From positions 1-64,000 of the forward strand of contig CANFHC010000014.1 in the NCBI GenBank assembly GCA_947446575.1: 64,000 bases of DNA. The letters are read 5' to 3'. The stretch comes from Bacteriovoracaceae bacterium (GTDB lineage Bacteria > Bdellovibrionota > Bacteriovoracia > Bacteriovoracales > Bacteriovoracaceae). Made by a program: the position numbers and the translations under genes. Below, piece by piece: positions 7,884-18,299 of this stretch (its first letter is position 1; every line of letters begins with the position of its first letter). The notes below the pieces were generated by a model. It saw only the letters and a list, made by a program, of their open reading frames with translations, searched no databases and was not told where the DNA came from.

Positions 7884-8747
7884 TTATTCGTTGCGATTCC
7901 AGCCTAAATTAAATGGAAATAAAGAATAACGTAAGAAAAAATGGAGTGACAGTTTTAGAGAATCAATCACTTTGGAATGATTCATGTCCGAGGGGCTGAA
8001 ACCCAATTTTCTTAAAATCTGATTAATCTTGTATATTCTTCTTGCGTTGAAATCTTCATCCGTCATATGAGTCACAGAAAAAGAAATAGAAAATTCATCC
8101 GCTCCGTTCTCTACCATATGTGGTGCAGTATAAGGAAAATAAATACCATCTCCGGGATTGATTTCAAATTTTTCAGCCTTATCCATTTTGCTTTCACTAT
8201 AGAGAGTTTTCTTTAATCCATGTACCCCATGGAAATATTCGTTTTCTTCCTGAGAAACAATATCACGGTCGAGAGCATCCCAAAGCCAAAATGTTTTTTT
8301 TCCTTTGATATGAAAGTAAGTAGCAGCTTCTTGGTCGCGGTGATACGGAGTAACTCCACCAGGAGAAGTGATAAAAACCCATGCTTGGCGATTTCTTAAA
8401 TTCGATTGTTTCTTGTTAACGTCACCTTCAATTTCATCCAAAAGAGCATTAACAAAAGGTGCATAGATCGGATCTTTTTGCACATCCATTATAAAAACAA
8501 AAGATCCTGAGGTTGAGATATTCTCAAGTGAATCTTCAAGGGAAAATCCTGTAGGACGTTCATGAACAACGGTATCTAAACTTTGAGTACGTGGCAAATT
8601 TGCACTATGGAAACGAACAGTCGGATGCCTTAGTGCAAGTTTTTTTAATTCATCAAATTGCAACAAAGGATGAGACATCAAATTATGCTTGAATGCCTGT
8701 CTTAAAGCAGGATCGAAATTATCTCTATCTCTTTTTAGAAAAGACAT
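7884..8747 (-). CDS. JmjC/cupin-8-like Fe(II)/2-oxoglutarate oxygenase
   Basis: 287 aa. The metal facial triad is visible: His136-x-Asp138 in TPYHRDQEA and His210 in TAPHMVENG, with the intervening KGKKTFWLWD and EINPGDGIYFP typical of cupin-like JmjC hydroxylases. It is the last gene of the minus-strand operon that carries the NRPS-PKS genes, 17 nt after the acyltransferase. The start has a GAGGTTGG ribosome-binding site. Known relatives hydroxylate amino-acid side chains in peptides, proteins or natural-product intermediates. Given the context, a tailoring hydroxylase acting on the assembly-line product is a reasonable inference but is not proven. Confidence 0.8.
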   Translation of the reverse strand: MSFLKRDRDNFDPALRQAFKHNLMSHPLLQFDELKKLALRHPTVRFHSANLPRTQSLDTVVHERPTGFSLEDSLENISTSGSFVFIMDVQKDPIYAPFVNALLDEIEGDVNKKQSNLRNRQAWVFITSPGGVTPYHRDQEAATYFHIKGKKTFWLWDALDRDIVSQEENEYFHGVHGLKKTLYSESKMDKAEKFEINPGDGIYFPYTAPHMVENGADEFSISFSVTHMTDEDFNARRIYKINQILRKLGFSPSDMNHSKVIDSLKLSLHFFLRYSLFPFNLGWNRNE

Positions 8748-8764
8748 ACCAACCTCAGTAAATA

Positions 8765-9466
8765 TTAGACAAATGTTTTTACAACTTTTGCAGGATTTCC
8801 GGCCAGGATTGAATTAGCTGCATATTGCCCTTTTAAAACGACTGCTCCTGTTGCCACTATGGTGTTATCACCAATCTGGGCACCTTTTAAAATAGAAACA
8901 TTGGCCCCAAGCCAAACATTATTTCCAATATTTATTTCTTCACTCGGAAAATCAAAATGAAAGATTATAGTCGCTGGCTTTTCTTGAAATGCTGGGAAAA
9001 AATTTAAAGACATACTATCAACTTGTGCCGCTCGTTCTTCTGGATTTACAGGATGTGAATCAAAATCTTGAATAAAAACATTCCAACTTGTCAGAAAGTT
9101 TTTACCAATACTAATTTTATTTCTACATGAAATGCGGGCATCACCTATTATTGAATTTTCTCCCACGGAGAGCTCACCAGTACCAAAAACCTCCAGACGA
9201 GCATTTTCATAAACTACTGAATTCTTACCGAGGAAAATCTTTGCATCTGGTTCAGCGATTAATGTTTTTAGTGCCTGAATACGAACATTTTTCTCTATGT
9301 GATATTGAGATTTATTATTAATAAAAATTTTTCTTAAATAATACGTTTGAAAAAATAAATAAGTTTGACGAAAATACGCCCACAACTGAGTTGGACGCCC
9401 AAAAACAACGGAGATAATTTTAGCAAAAAGACTTTTTTTCATATAACCATATTTTGGCATAAACAC
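8765..9466 (-). CDS. Left-handed beta-helix (hexapeptide) O-acyltransferase
   Basis: Up to 233 aa; the start could be the GTG at 9466 or ATGs at 9460 or 9442, none with a good ribosome-binding site. The second half shows hexapeptide repeats (INIGNNVWLGANVSILKGAQIGDN, then TIVATGAVVLKG) ending in the ILAGNPAKVV signature of the maltose/galactoside acetyltransferase (LacA/CysE-like) family. Such enzymes move acetyl groups from acetyl-CoA to sugars or amines in the cytoplasm. It lies between the secreted glycosidase-like gene and the oxygenase in the NRPS operon. It could modify either the polysaccharide or the peptide product. Confidence 0.85.
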   Translation of the reverse strand: MFMPKYGYMKKSLFAKIISVVFGRPTQLWAYFRQTYLFFQTYYLRKIFINNKSQYHIEKNVRIQALKTLIAEPDAKIFLGKNSVVYENARLEVFGTGELSVGENSIIGDARISCRNKISIGKNFLTSWNVFIQDFDSHPVNPEERAAQVDSMSLNFFPAFQEKPATIIFHFDFPSEEINIGNNVWLGANVSILKGAQIGDNTIVATGAVVLKGQYAANSILAGNPAKVVKTFV

Positions 9467-9489
9467 TTAAAATGAAAAGAGACTATTAC

Positions 9490-12400
9490 TTATTTATAGA
9501 GATTAAGGAGGAAAGAATCGAGATTGGAATTAAAGCTCACAAAATCTTGATTTTTCTCTTTAAGAATTAGAGATGCTGTGAAGCTAAATCTCATGTCTTT
9601 CGATAAGTTATCCAAAAATCTCTTCGCAACATTGGCCCTAGGGGTTTTTCCATTTGCTATTTCTTCAATTAGCATCAATTTTCTAAAAGTCGTTAATCCA
9701 TCTCTTGCTAATAAGAATCGTATAGTAGGATGAATGCTTCCATCAACTGATGGGTAAAATGTCACAACATCAGACTCGCGCCCATCAAAATCGAGATAAG
9801 GATAATTATTAAATCCAATGCTATTCCATTCTAGATAATGATCTAACCCCTCTTTACGGGCCATGTATAATCCAGGTCCCATAAGAAATCTTGGATCGTC
9901 AAGTGCGCCTTGAGCACCGTTATACATCCCCCACTTCTTTTTATGGGATTTTATATTATCGATATTATTTTTAAAAAGATTAGAAAAGAATCCGTAATCA
10001 AAAAGTGAATTTAATTTATCTAAGGAATTATTATTTTCTTTAAAAGAGCCGAATCCACCAAGAGACATAGAGGGAAAATATTTTTTTAATTTATTTCCAA
10101 AGGCTAAATCAGTTTCTACTTTGTCTGAATATCCAGATGCCTCATCACTAAAGAAATAAACAACTTCAGAATAAGGTTTTAGCAATTTACCCAACTGTAA
10201 AAAATAGTCTTCTTCGGTCATACCTGGAGGAATTGACTTAATAAGCGCGTCTGGAAATTGACCTCCGTAACTAAAAAATGGACCAGTTAGATTATAATAC
10301 TTTGCCAAATTTAAAATCTCATCTAACTCTGATGTTTCAAGCTGAATTTTTCCGCTGGCAATTTTAAGTTGTACTTCTGGAAGTCCACTAAAAGTCGTAA
10401 ATCCGGCCTTAACTATTTCTTGAAGGACTAAATTCCGATTTTTCCTACGTAATTCTTTGTAACCTGCTCCGCTATAATAGGAATACGGTAGACTATCTAG
10501 TCCCATAAAACCCACAGGAAACTTAACTTTTGGAAGCTCATAAGGAAGAATTTCAATTGTTACTGGAAAAATGACTTTTTGATCGTGAATTGAAGCTTCT
10601 ATGTCTAAATGATAAATCCCTGCTGTTAGCTCATGAGCATTCTCAACTTGAGTCCAAAGATATTTGGATTCATTTTTTTCTAAAAGTACTTGATTTTGAG
10701 CAATTGGGTAAAGAAATTTCCCACCTAAGAAATATGTTTCATGATTCAATCCAGGCGAAACATATTGATTCATGACTTCTTGAATTGTAAAGACTGACTT
10801 TTTTATAACTTCATTTTTGCTATTTTTCAAATCTCCAATTTTAAGATTAAGAGTGCTTGAGTATAGCAAGGGATTAACTTGAAGAAGTAATGAACTCACT
10901 TCATTTCTACCTAACTGAAAATGAAGTTTATTGGAGAGAATTTTTTTTATCTCTCCAACAGGAAGTTTAGCGTCTGAATCAACAACATTAATCTCTAGCT
11001 TATTAGTAGGTGAAATTTTCTTTTTATCGGACAGTGCTCTAGAGAACCAACTAAACTCTAATTTGTTTCGAGCATCAAAACTTTTTTGAAATTCTATACC
11101 TATTTTATTATCTTTAAGATTCCAAAAAAGAAGTGTATTTAAAGAAATAGCTGATGGATCTCCTGAAAATTCGAATTCAATTACCCCATTTATAACTGTA
11201 ACCACTTTTTCAATAGGCTTAAATATTTTCGCATAATAAAGGTCATATGGGTTATCACTTTTAGTAGCTCGTACCGTTTCGAAGCGAAGTAAATCTGCTA
11301 AAAATTCACGTCCAGAATTTCTAGTTTCTTTATAAATTGGATGCCCATTAACAAAAACAGTGCGATCTTTATAAAAGGGAACGTCCCAAAACCCCAGTTG
11401 ATCTAAGATCAAGCTAATTTGATACTTTCCATTTGGCACATTGACTTTGAATTTCCCTCCGAGTAATCCGATAGTATAGCGTAAATTTTCACTAGCATAT
11501 TTTGAATCTTCAACGCGCCAAAATTTTGGATTAACAAATCCATACCCTCTTTGTTTATTGTATATTGTTTGAGTTGTTACAAAATTAAAATTCGTAGGAA
11601 TTGATTTTTCAGAAGTAAAATCAAATGCCCAAACAGATTTAGGCACTTGAGTAACTGCTGACTGAACTAAGTCAACATTATCAATAAAGAATGATTTATT
11701 AGAATATTTACTTTCGTTTTCATTACCCACAATCATAAAAATTCGTGTTATTTTTTTGAGATCAAGTCTTCTGTAGACTTTGACAGACCCACGTTCTCCC
11801 ACGTATTGATTTAACGAAAGACTTAAATGATTCCAACCTGGACCTAATGATTCATTATGATTTAGCTGAGACCAGTAATTTGTAGTTTGCTCATCCGCTA
11901 AAGTGAAATTAAAAGAGATGGTGTCTTCGAAAGGATTAAATACATCAAATTCAATTCTATCAAAGGTGGACCAATCTTTATTTTTTACATCATCTAAAGA
12001 AAAATTTAAGTATTTATGTGCCATGAAAGTACCAATCCCATTATTTTTTACATCTTTGGTAACTTTAAATGGATGACCAGATTCAACACTATCAAAATGG
12101 AATAAATGAACCCTCTGAGCTTGTTTGGGAGAAACTTTCTTTTTTTCAGGAAAGTCGGTTTTTGCTATTGCCGGAGGAGGGGAAATCAATACACTGGATG
12201 ATTTTTTTACCATCGGTGTTATTTCAAATGAACTAACTATAATTTTTCCTGGTGATTTAAGACGATACCAAATAGTCATTTCTGTATTTTTAACTGCTAC
12301 AGAAAATTCAATCTCTCTTTTGCCAAAATTACCGTACAGATCAGTGAAAACCATTTTTGTTCCAAAACCTGCATCGTAAAAATTCCAGAAAGAATAACCA

Positions 12401-12675
12401 TCAACTCCTTTTTGAACATCTAAGGCAGCAACTTTGCTTTTTATTTTATAATATCCAGGTTTCAAATCATGGAAGGTAATATAAGCCGTCTCAGACTCTC
12501 CAAAGTCAGTACTCAAAAAAAAAGGACGGAAAGCATCTTTTGGTTGTGAATTATCATTTAAAAATTGCCCAACCCCCTCTCCATAAAAACTAAATGAATT
12601 AGCGAATGTTTTTGAGATAATCAAAAAATAAAAAGATAAGAAAATATAAGAGCAAATAGTTAGATTATTTTTCAA
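9490..12675 (-). CDS. Secreted multidomain glycoside hydrolase-like protein (GH123/DUF4091-like)
   Basis: 1061 aa with an N-terminal signal segment (about 1-26). Residues 30-155 and 190-340 look like beta-sandwich carbohydrate-binding domains, the second CBM11-like. Residues 365-505 resemble a malectin/CBM35-type module. Residues 700-1010 resemble the GH123/DUF4091 barrel, with the adjacent Asp844-Glu845 in FFSDEASG at the place of the catalytic pair and a RFLLARDGLTTFRKL segment near the end. This suggests an exported enzyme acting on amino-sugar polysaccharide (inference). It starts with TTG, which overlaps the NRPS stop (TTGA), so translation is coupled to the NRPS. A polysaccharide-cleaving or sensing role next to an exopolysaccharide locus is plausible. 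Confidence 0.65.
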   Translation of the reverse strand: MKNNLTICSYIFLSFYFLIISKTFANSFSFYGEGVGQFLNDNSQPKDAFRPFFLSTDFGESETAYITFHDLKPGYYKIKSKVAALDVQKGVDGYSFWNFYDAGFGTKMVFTDLYGNFGKREIEFSVAVKNTEMTIWYRLKSPGKIIVSSFEITPMVKKSSSVLISPPPAIAKTDFPEKKKVSPKQAQRVHLFHFDSVESGHPFKVTKDVKNNGIGTFMAHKYLNFSLDDVKNKDWSTFDRIEFDVFNPFEDTISFNFTLADEQTTNYWSQLNHNESLGPGWNHLSLSLNQYVGERGSVKVYRRLDLKKITRIFMIVGNENESKYSNKSFFIDNVDLVQSAVTQVPKSVWAFDFTSEKSIPTNFNFVTTQTIYNKQRGYGFVNPKFWRVEDSKYASENLRYTIGLLGGKFKVNVPNGKYQISLILDQLGFWDVPFYKDRTVFVNGHPIYKETRNSGREFLADLLRFETVRATKSDNPYDLYYAKIFKPIEKVVTVINGVIEFEFSGDPSAISLNTLLFWNLKDNKIGIEFQKSFDARNKLEFSWFSRALSDKKKISPTNKLEINVVDSDAKLPVGEIKKILSNKLHFQLGRNEVSSLLLQVNPLLYSSTLNLKIGDLKNSKNEVIKKSVFTIQEVMNQYVSPGLNHETYFLGGKFLYPIAQNQVLLEKNESKYLWTQVENAHELTAGIYHLDIEASIHDQKVIFPVTIEILPYELPKVKFPVGFMGLDSLPYSYYSGAGYKELRRKNRNLVLQEIVKAGFTTFSGLPEVQLKIASGKIQLETSELDEILNLAKYYNLTGPFFSYGGQFPDALIKSIPPGMTEEDYFLQLGKLLKPYSEVVYFFSDEASGYSDKVETDLAFGNKLKKYFPSMSLGGFGSFKENNNSLDKLNSLFDYGFFSNLFKNNIDNIKSHKKKWGMYNGAQGALDDPRFLMGPGLYMARKEGLDHYLEWNSIGFNNYPYLDFDGRESDVVTFYPSVDGSIHPTIRFLLARDGLTTFRKLMLIEEIANGKTPRANVAKRFLDNLSKDMRFSFTASLILKEKNQDFVSFNSNLDSFLLNLYK

Positions 12676-15600
12676 ACTATTTTCCCTAAAACCTTTACCA
12701 ACTCAGGGCTTTCAATAAAGGCATCATGCGTACTATTGATTTCGAAAATTTTTATATTCCCATCTATAATGTCTGACCAGCCCATGTGAGGATCAGAATA
12801 CCAACCAGTCTCAATTATTTTAGATCTTATAAGATAAATATCTCCCTCGAATTTTTTGGGATTATAATTCCAAATAGCTTTATAATTTTGCTGTTCGATA
12901 TCGTAAAGAAGCACGGAAAGCGGTATCTTTAAACCAAAATTGCGATAGAGCTTTACTAAAATAAAATTAATTTTTGATTTAAATCTATTTTTAAGCCCTT
13001 TTAGTATTCTCTTGTGAAAAGGTTGTCTACTTTGCTTCTTGTAAGATTTTAAATCAAAATTTGGACCAAAAGTATCAAACATAATTATTTTTTCAACTCC
13101 ATCACCGTTTTCAATAATTCTTCTAGCAACTTCAAGTGCGATTAATCCCCCCATAGAGCCACCTGCAAGTAAATAGGGCCCTTCTGGTTGAGCAAGTTTT
13201 AATTCTCGATAATAGAATAACGCCATCTCTTCAATTGAACGTAGAGGTAAACTTTCACCATCTAACCCTACTGATTGAAAGGCAAGTAGCGGACGTTCTG
13301 ATTTCATTGCCGGAACAATCGAAACATAATTTAAGATATTACCGCCTACTGCATGAAAACAGTAGAAGGGATTTTTTGAACCCTTATTACTAATTGCCAC
13401 AAGGGATTTAAACACTTGATCTGCAGACGGTATTAAATTAATCGATGCCAACTGTCGTAATGATGGATTTATTTTTTCATTTACTGCTTGGTAAAAACTA
13501 TCCAAATCATGAGCTTCGATTAACAATGATAATTGAAGTGTTATATTAAATTCCTGAGCAAGCTTCGAATAAAATTCAACTGCTAATAAAGAATTTCCTC
13601 CGATATCAAAAAAATTATCACTATCACTGACTTGATCAACTCTCAAAAGGTCTTTTATAATTTGATAAAGTCGTCTTTTGGTTTGTGATATTGGGGATTG
13701 CGTCGTTTCCGATTTTTTTATTTTAGCAGTCTTTTCTTGGGCAAATATATCTGGAAGTGATAATTTATCAATTTTCCCATTTAAAGTTTTAGGAATATTG
13801 TTTAAATGAACAAAATTCGAAGGAACCATATAAGCAGAAAGATTTTTTGAAAGTTTTGCTCTCATATCTTTTTCTTCTATCAAGTTAGCATCAATACTTG
13901 AGTAATAGGCAACTAACCTTTGATCGCCTGCTTTTGATTCAAGAATTTTCACAGCAGACTCGTTTATTCCACTAATTTTTTGAAGCTGAGATTCAATCTC
14001 TCCAAGTTCAATTCTAAATCCACGTAATTTTACTTGCCCATCATTTCGTCCTAAACAGATCAATTCACCTTGAGCATTAAAGCGTGCGAAATCGCCGGTC
14101 GCATAGATGATCTCATTTGAGTTCAGTGGATTTTTGATAAAACGCTCTGAAGTTAAATCAGATCTATTCAAATATCCAAGGGCAACTCCTTTTCCACCAA
14201 TAAACAATTGCCCTTTAACCCCAATAGGTGTTCGATTTAAATGTTCATCTAGAATGTAAATTGTCGTATTGCCAATTGGAGTTCCAATTGTAATTGATTG
14301 ATCTTTGTGAGTCAGTTTCTTCATTGTTGACCAAACGGTTGTTTCAGTTGGTCCATACATATTCCAAACATCTAAGCACAATGGAAGAAGCTTGTGCATT
14401 AAATCCCGTGGAAATGGTTCTCCTCCACATAATGCTTTAAAATATTGGTGGCCACGAAAACCAGCTGCCAAAAGCAATCTCCATGTTGTAGGAGTTGCTT
14501 GCATTAAAGTAATATTCTGAGTCTGTATTATATTATTTAAAGCTGATCCATCAACGAGTTCTTTAGAATTTGCAATATAAACACTGGCACCGGTCATTAG
14601 AGGTAAAAAAAGCTCTAAGACGGATATATCAAAGCTTAAAGTTGTCACTGCAAGGAGCCTATCACTCAGAGAGCATAAAGTTTTATTTTTCATTGATTGC
14701 AAAAAATTACTTAAAGCTAATTGGGGAATCGAGACACCTTTAGGAAGACCTGTACTACCTGAAGTATAAATGACATATGCAATTGATTCCGGCGAGAAAT
14801 CTTTGGAAAACTGTAACTCGTCTTTTGGATGCGAGAGCATTTCATTAATATCAAACAGATTCTGAACTTTATTAAATCGATTAAAATTATTATTTTCTAG
14901 AACTAGAAAGTTAATTTTTGAATTTTCAATCATATAATTCAATCGCTCATCAGGAAAACTAGGATCGAGTGGAACATAGCCTGCTCCACATTTAAAAATA
15001 CCCAAAATGGATGGTAATAAATTAAGATCGCGGTTCAATGAAACACCAACCAAGTCACCGCCCTTTACTCCTAATTGTTTTAATGAATTCGCAACTTTAT
15101 TGGAAAGTTTATCAAGCTGATTATAACTCAGAGATCCTGCTTCCGTAATAACAGCAACGTTATTCGGAAATAGCCTTGCATTATCTTTAAAGATTTCTAC
15201 GAAAACTCTTTCATCTAATTCAAGATCTGTTTGATTCCATTGTTTTAACAGGTTTTTGTGTTTAGATGGAAGAAGAGGTGCATTGTTCAAGTTTATATTA
15301 GCTGAAGTGGATAAACTTTCTAAAATGAAAATAAAAGACTCTAAGAATCGCTCAACCGTAATATCCAAAAATAAATCTTTTCTAAATTCAAAGGCTCCTT
15401 CAATTTTGCTTCCACTGGTCTTGATCCATAAATCTAAATCGGTATGAGTAGATGATTTATCAACATTAATTTGACTGTAGTGATTTTCTCCTAAGTGTGC
15501 CCTACGATTGTTGACATCTTGATAAGAAAAAAATGTTTGAAATATGGGGGTACGGGTTCTGTCTTTAGTAGAACTGACTTTATTCAAAACTATTTGGAAT

Positions 15601-18296
15601 GGAATTATTTGATTTTCAAATGCTTCTAAACAAGTAGTCGCCACTTGATTTAAATTATAAATAAAGGATTGATCATGATCAATAACTGTTCTTAAAGCGA
15701 CTGTGTTTACAAAATAGCCGATAGTGTTCATTACTTCAGGATGTACCCTACCTCTTACTGGAGCTCCAACGATGATATCATCTTTGTTCCCATCTTCTTT
15801 GGAGTAACGAGAGAGAGTAATCTTAAATGCTGTTAAAAAAACATTAAATAAAGAAGTGCCATTTGCTCTTGCAAATAGTCTTATTTCATCAAGCAAATGT
15901 TCATTCAAAGTAAAAGGAATTGTACCACCAACATGTGACATCTCTGCTGGTCGAGAAAAATCCAAAGGCAATTCCAAAAAAGGAAGAGGACAATGCAATT
16001 TTTGTTTCCAATACTCAAGCTCATGATCGAGTTTCTTTTCTTCAATTTGCTTTTTTAGCCACGAAGTATAATCTAAATAACTAATCCCTGGTTTAGAAAA
16101 TTGAGGATAAGTGTTTGAAGAAAATGCCGAATAAGCTAAGTTCAATTCTTCAAAGAATATATCAAAGCTCCAGCCATCCCAAATTGCGTGATGAAAAAGA
16201 AAAAAGAGAACGTAGTCCTCTTCACTAAGTTTATAGACTGTTGCCTTAAAAAGTGGTGATGTACTTTTATTAAAAACAAGCGCTGCATCTGAATTTAAGA
16301 TTTTAACGATCGATTCTTCATTTGCTTCTATGATATTAAGTTTTATCTTTTCATTCTTATCTACGTTGTCTACTTTTTGGTATGGCACTCCGTTTTCTAC
16401 TTGAAAATAAGTTCGAAATGCTTCATGTCGATTTTTTAAGACATTCAAGGCTAATTCAAGAGAATGAATATCAATTTTTGCTCTAAATCTTAAAGCCGCA
16501 GGCAAATTATGCATCGTCGTTGATGGAAACATTTCTTCTAAGTACCAAATTTGCATTTGAGAATTACTGACTTTTTCTGAAATTAGGTTTTGTATTTCTA
16601 TTGGCGAAAATGTACTTGTTTTACTAATCGACTTATTTATCTCCGAAACCTTTTGTGCCATTAGAATAATATTTGGATTTTCAAAAACATCTTTCATGCT
16701 AAAAGGTTTAGAAAAATCTTTTTCTATTTTACTCGCTAATTCAAGAGCCAAAAGAGAATGCCCTCCGATGGAAAAAAAGTTATCAGTTTCGGTTATATTG
16801 TCGTTAAGAAGAATCTCAGACCATATTTTACTGACGAGCCTTTCTGTTTCAAAATTGCGTGAAAGAAATGAATCTACTTTTTCAGATGTTTCAGGGATTT
16901 TAATATCTATCGGTAAATGAATATATAGATCAGTCATTGATGAAATTATTGTATTTGGATTTTCACAAAAGATGCCAAGGAGTTCTAGATATGAATTAAA
17001 CCAACTAAGAATCGTATTTTTACGAAATGCCCCTTCATTGAATTGACATTCTAAAACCAAAGAATCTTGGCAAGAAGCTGCATTGATAAACATATCAAAA
17101 TTTTCATATTCACGAGGGATCGTATTATAATAAGCATCTAGATTTTGAAATCTCAACCCCTGGTCTGGTGCTTGTTGATCAATATTAAAAACAATATTCA
17201 ATAGTGGCAATTCCCCCGGAATTCTTTTAATATTTTGCAGGTCTTTGACTAAAGTTCCATAAGTATAGAACTGATGATCAAAGGCATCCAGCATCTTAGA
17301 TCTAACAACAGTTAAGTAATCTTTAATGGATTTATGGGATTCTATCTGAGCCCTCAATGGTAATAAATTTACCATGTGCCCAACTAATTCATTTTGATCA
17401 ATCGCCGGTTGAGTAGCAGAAGATACCCCCAAAACAACATCATTATTTTTAGTTAATTTGCTTATAAATATATTAAAAACAGCAATAAGGGATCCATATA
17501 GAGAAGATCCATTTTGAGCACTAACTTTTTTTAACTTCGCAACGAGTGATTCCGGTATGACAACGTCTACTCTTTTACTTTTAAAGGTTCTAAAGTTTCC
17601 TCTTGGATAGTCTGTAGGAAATCGAGTCCCTGCAAGGGGCATTTTGAATTCATTTAACCAATAGGCCCGGTGATCTCTATTGATTCCATCTTGTAGTAAA
17701 TTAATTGAGAATTCAGAAAATTGCAGAGGAATGCCTAAATTTACTGAAGTTCCATTGATTTCTTTATTATAGAAAAAACCTAGATCGTGAAACAAAATCG
17801 AATAAGACCAGCCATCACAAATAATGTGGTGAGTGCTTAAAATAAAAATAAATTCTGAATCCGATTTTTTAATTAACGTTGAACGAACCAATGGACCAAA
17901 CTCTAAATCATACTTGGCTGTTACTTCTTTTTTCTTTATAGCTTCGTAATCAAAAGAGTAAGAATTGGATTGGCTTAAATCTATAAATGCAATATCTGCT
18001 TGCGAATATTCTTTTACAAATACTTTCTTTCCATCATTGCTAAATACAGATCTTAAAGCATCATGACGACCTATCAACTTCCCAAAAGCTATATTTAATG
18101 CTGAATAATCAACATGCCCTTTAAAATTTATTTCAATCGATTCGTTATAGCAAAGAGTAGCGTCACTATCCATTTTAAGAGTTGACCATATTTCTTTTTG
18201 TGCTTCAGTAGCAGGCACAACCAAATCAATTGCTCCTAATCTAAAAGGATCATAATTAAAAACTCGTTTTAAATGGGCGTTGCCTTTATTGTCCAT
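12672..18296 (-). CDS. Non-ribosomal peptide synthetase, C-T-C-A-T-TE
   Basis: 1874 aa. Domains: condensation C1 (25-455, HHIICDG at 156), carrier T1 (485-550, Ser514 in IGGHSLL), condensation C2 (575-1000, HHAIWDG at 702), adenylation (1030-1515, YTSGSTGLPKG and MYGPTETT), carrier T2 (1540-1605, Ser1569 in IGGNSLL) and type I thioesterase (1640-1874; Ser1714 in GGSMGG, Asp1741, His1857). The specificity residues read D-I-L-Q-L-G-M-V-W, a glycine-type code. T1 has no adenylation domain of its own. The gene starts 3 nt after the PKS stop with no separate ribosome-binding site, and its stop overlaps the next gene. It should accept the beta-amino acyl chain from the upstream hybrid protein and release the product by hydrolysis or cyclisation. 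Confidence 0.95.
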   Translation of the reverse strand: MDNKGNAHLKRVFNYDPFRLGAIDLVVPATEAQKEIWSTLKMDSDATLCYNESIEINFKGHVDYSALNIAFGKLIGRHDALRSVFSNDGKKVFVKEYSQADIAFIDLSQSNSYSFDYEAIKKKEVTAKYDLEFGPLVRSTLIKKSDSEFIFILSTHHIICDGWSYSILFHDLGFFYNKEINGTSVNLGIPLQFSEFSINLLQDGINRDHRAYWLNEFKMPLAGTRFPTDYPRGNFRTFKSKRVDVVIPESLVAKLKKVSAQNGSSLYGSLIAVFNIFISKLTKNNDVVLGVSSATQPAIDQNELVGHMVNLLPLRAQIESHKSIKDYLTVVRSKMLDAFDHQFYTYGTLVKDLQNIKRIPGELPLLNIVFNIDQQAPDQGLRFQNLDAYYNTIPREYENFDMFINAASCQDSLVLECQFNEGAFRKNTILSWFNSYLELLGIFCENPNTIISSMTDLYIHLPIDIKIPETSEKVDSFLSRNFETERLVSKIWSEILLNDNITETDNFFSIGGHSLLALELASKIEKDFSKPFSMKDVFENPNIILMAQKVSEINKSISKTSTFSPIEIQNLISEKVSNSQMQIWYLEEMFPSTTMHNLPAALRFRAKIDIHSLELALNVLKNRHEAFRTYFQVENGVPYQKVDNVDKNEKIKLNIIEANEESIVKILNSDAALVFNKSTSPLFKATVYKLSEEDYVLFFLFHHAIWDGWSFDIFFEELNLAYSAFSSNTYPQFSKPGISYLDYTSWLKKQIEEKKLDHELEYWKQKLHCPLPFLELPLDFSRPAEMSHVGGTIPFTLNEHLLDEIRLFARANGTSLFNVFLTAFKITLSRYSKEDGNKDDIIVGAPVRGRVHPEVMNTIGYFVNTVALRTVIDHDQSFIYNLNQVATTCLEAFENQIIPFQIVLNKVSSTKDRTRTPIFQTFFSYQDVNNRRAHLGENHYSQINVDKSSTHTDLDLWIKTSGSKIEGAFEFRKDLFLDITVERFLESFIFILESLSTSANINLNNAPLLPSKHKNLLKQWNQTDLELDERVFVEIFKDNARLFPNNVAVITEAGSLSYNQLDKLSNKVANSLKQLGVKGGDLVGVSLNRDLNLLPSILGIFKCGAGYVPLDPSFPDERLNYMIENSKINFLVLENNNFNRFNKVQNLFDINEMLSHPKDELQFSKDFSPESIAYVIYTSGSTGLPKGVSIPQLALSNFLQSMKNKTLCSLSDRLLAVTTLSFDISVLELFLPLMTGASVYIANSKELVDGSALNNIIQTQNITLMQATPTTWRLLLAAGFRGHQYFKALCGGEPFPRDLMHKLLPLCLDVWNMYGPTETTVWSTMKKLTHKDQSITIGTPIGNTTIYILDEHLNRTPIGVKGQLFIGGKGVALGYLNRSDLTSERFIKNPLNSNEIIYATGDFARFNAQGELICLGRNDGQVKLRGFRIELGEIESQLQKISGINESAVKILESKAGDQRLVAYYSSIDANLIEEKDMRAKLSKNLSAYMVPSNFVHLNNIPKTLNGKIDKLSLPDIFAQEKTAKIKKSETTQSPISQTKRRLYQIIKDLLRVDQVSDSDNFFDIGGNSLLAVEFYSKLAQEFNITLQLSLLIEAHDLDSFYQAVNEKINPSLRQLASINLIPSADQVFKSLVAISNKGSKNPFYCFHAVGGNILNYVSIVPAMKSERPLLAFQSVGLDGESLPLRSIEEMALFYYRELKLAQPEGPYLLAGGSMGGLIALEVARRIIENGDGVEKIIMFDTFGPNFDLKSYKKQSRQPFHKRILKGLKNRFKSKINFILVKLYRNFGLKIPLSVLLYDIEQQNYKAIWNYNPKKFEGDIYLIRSKIIETGWYSDPHMGWSDIIDGNIKIFEINSTHDAFIESPELVKVLGKIV

Positions 18297-18299
18297 TAT

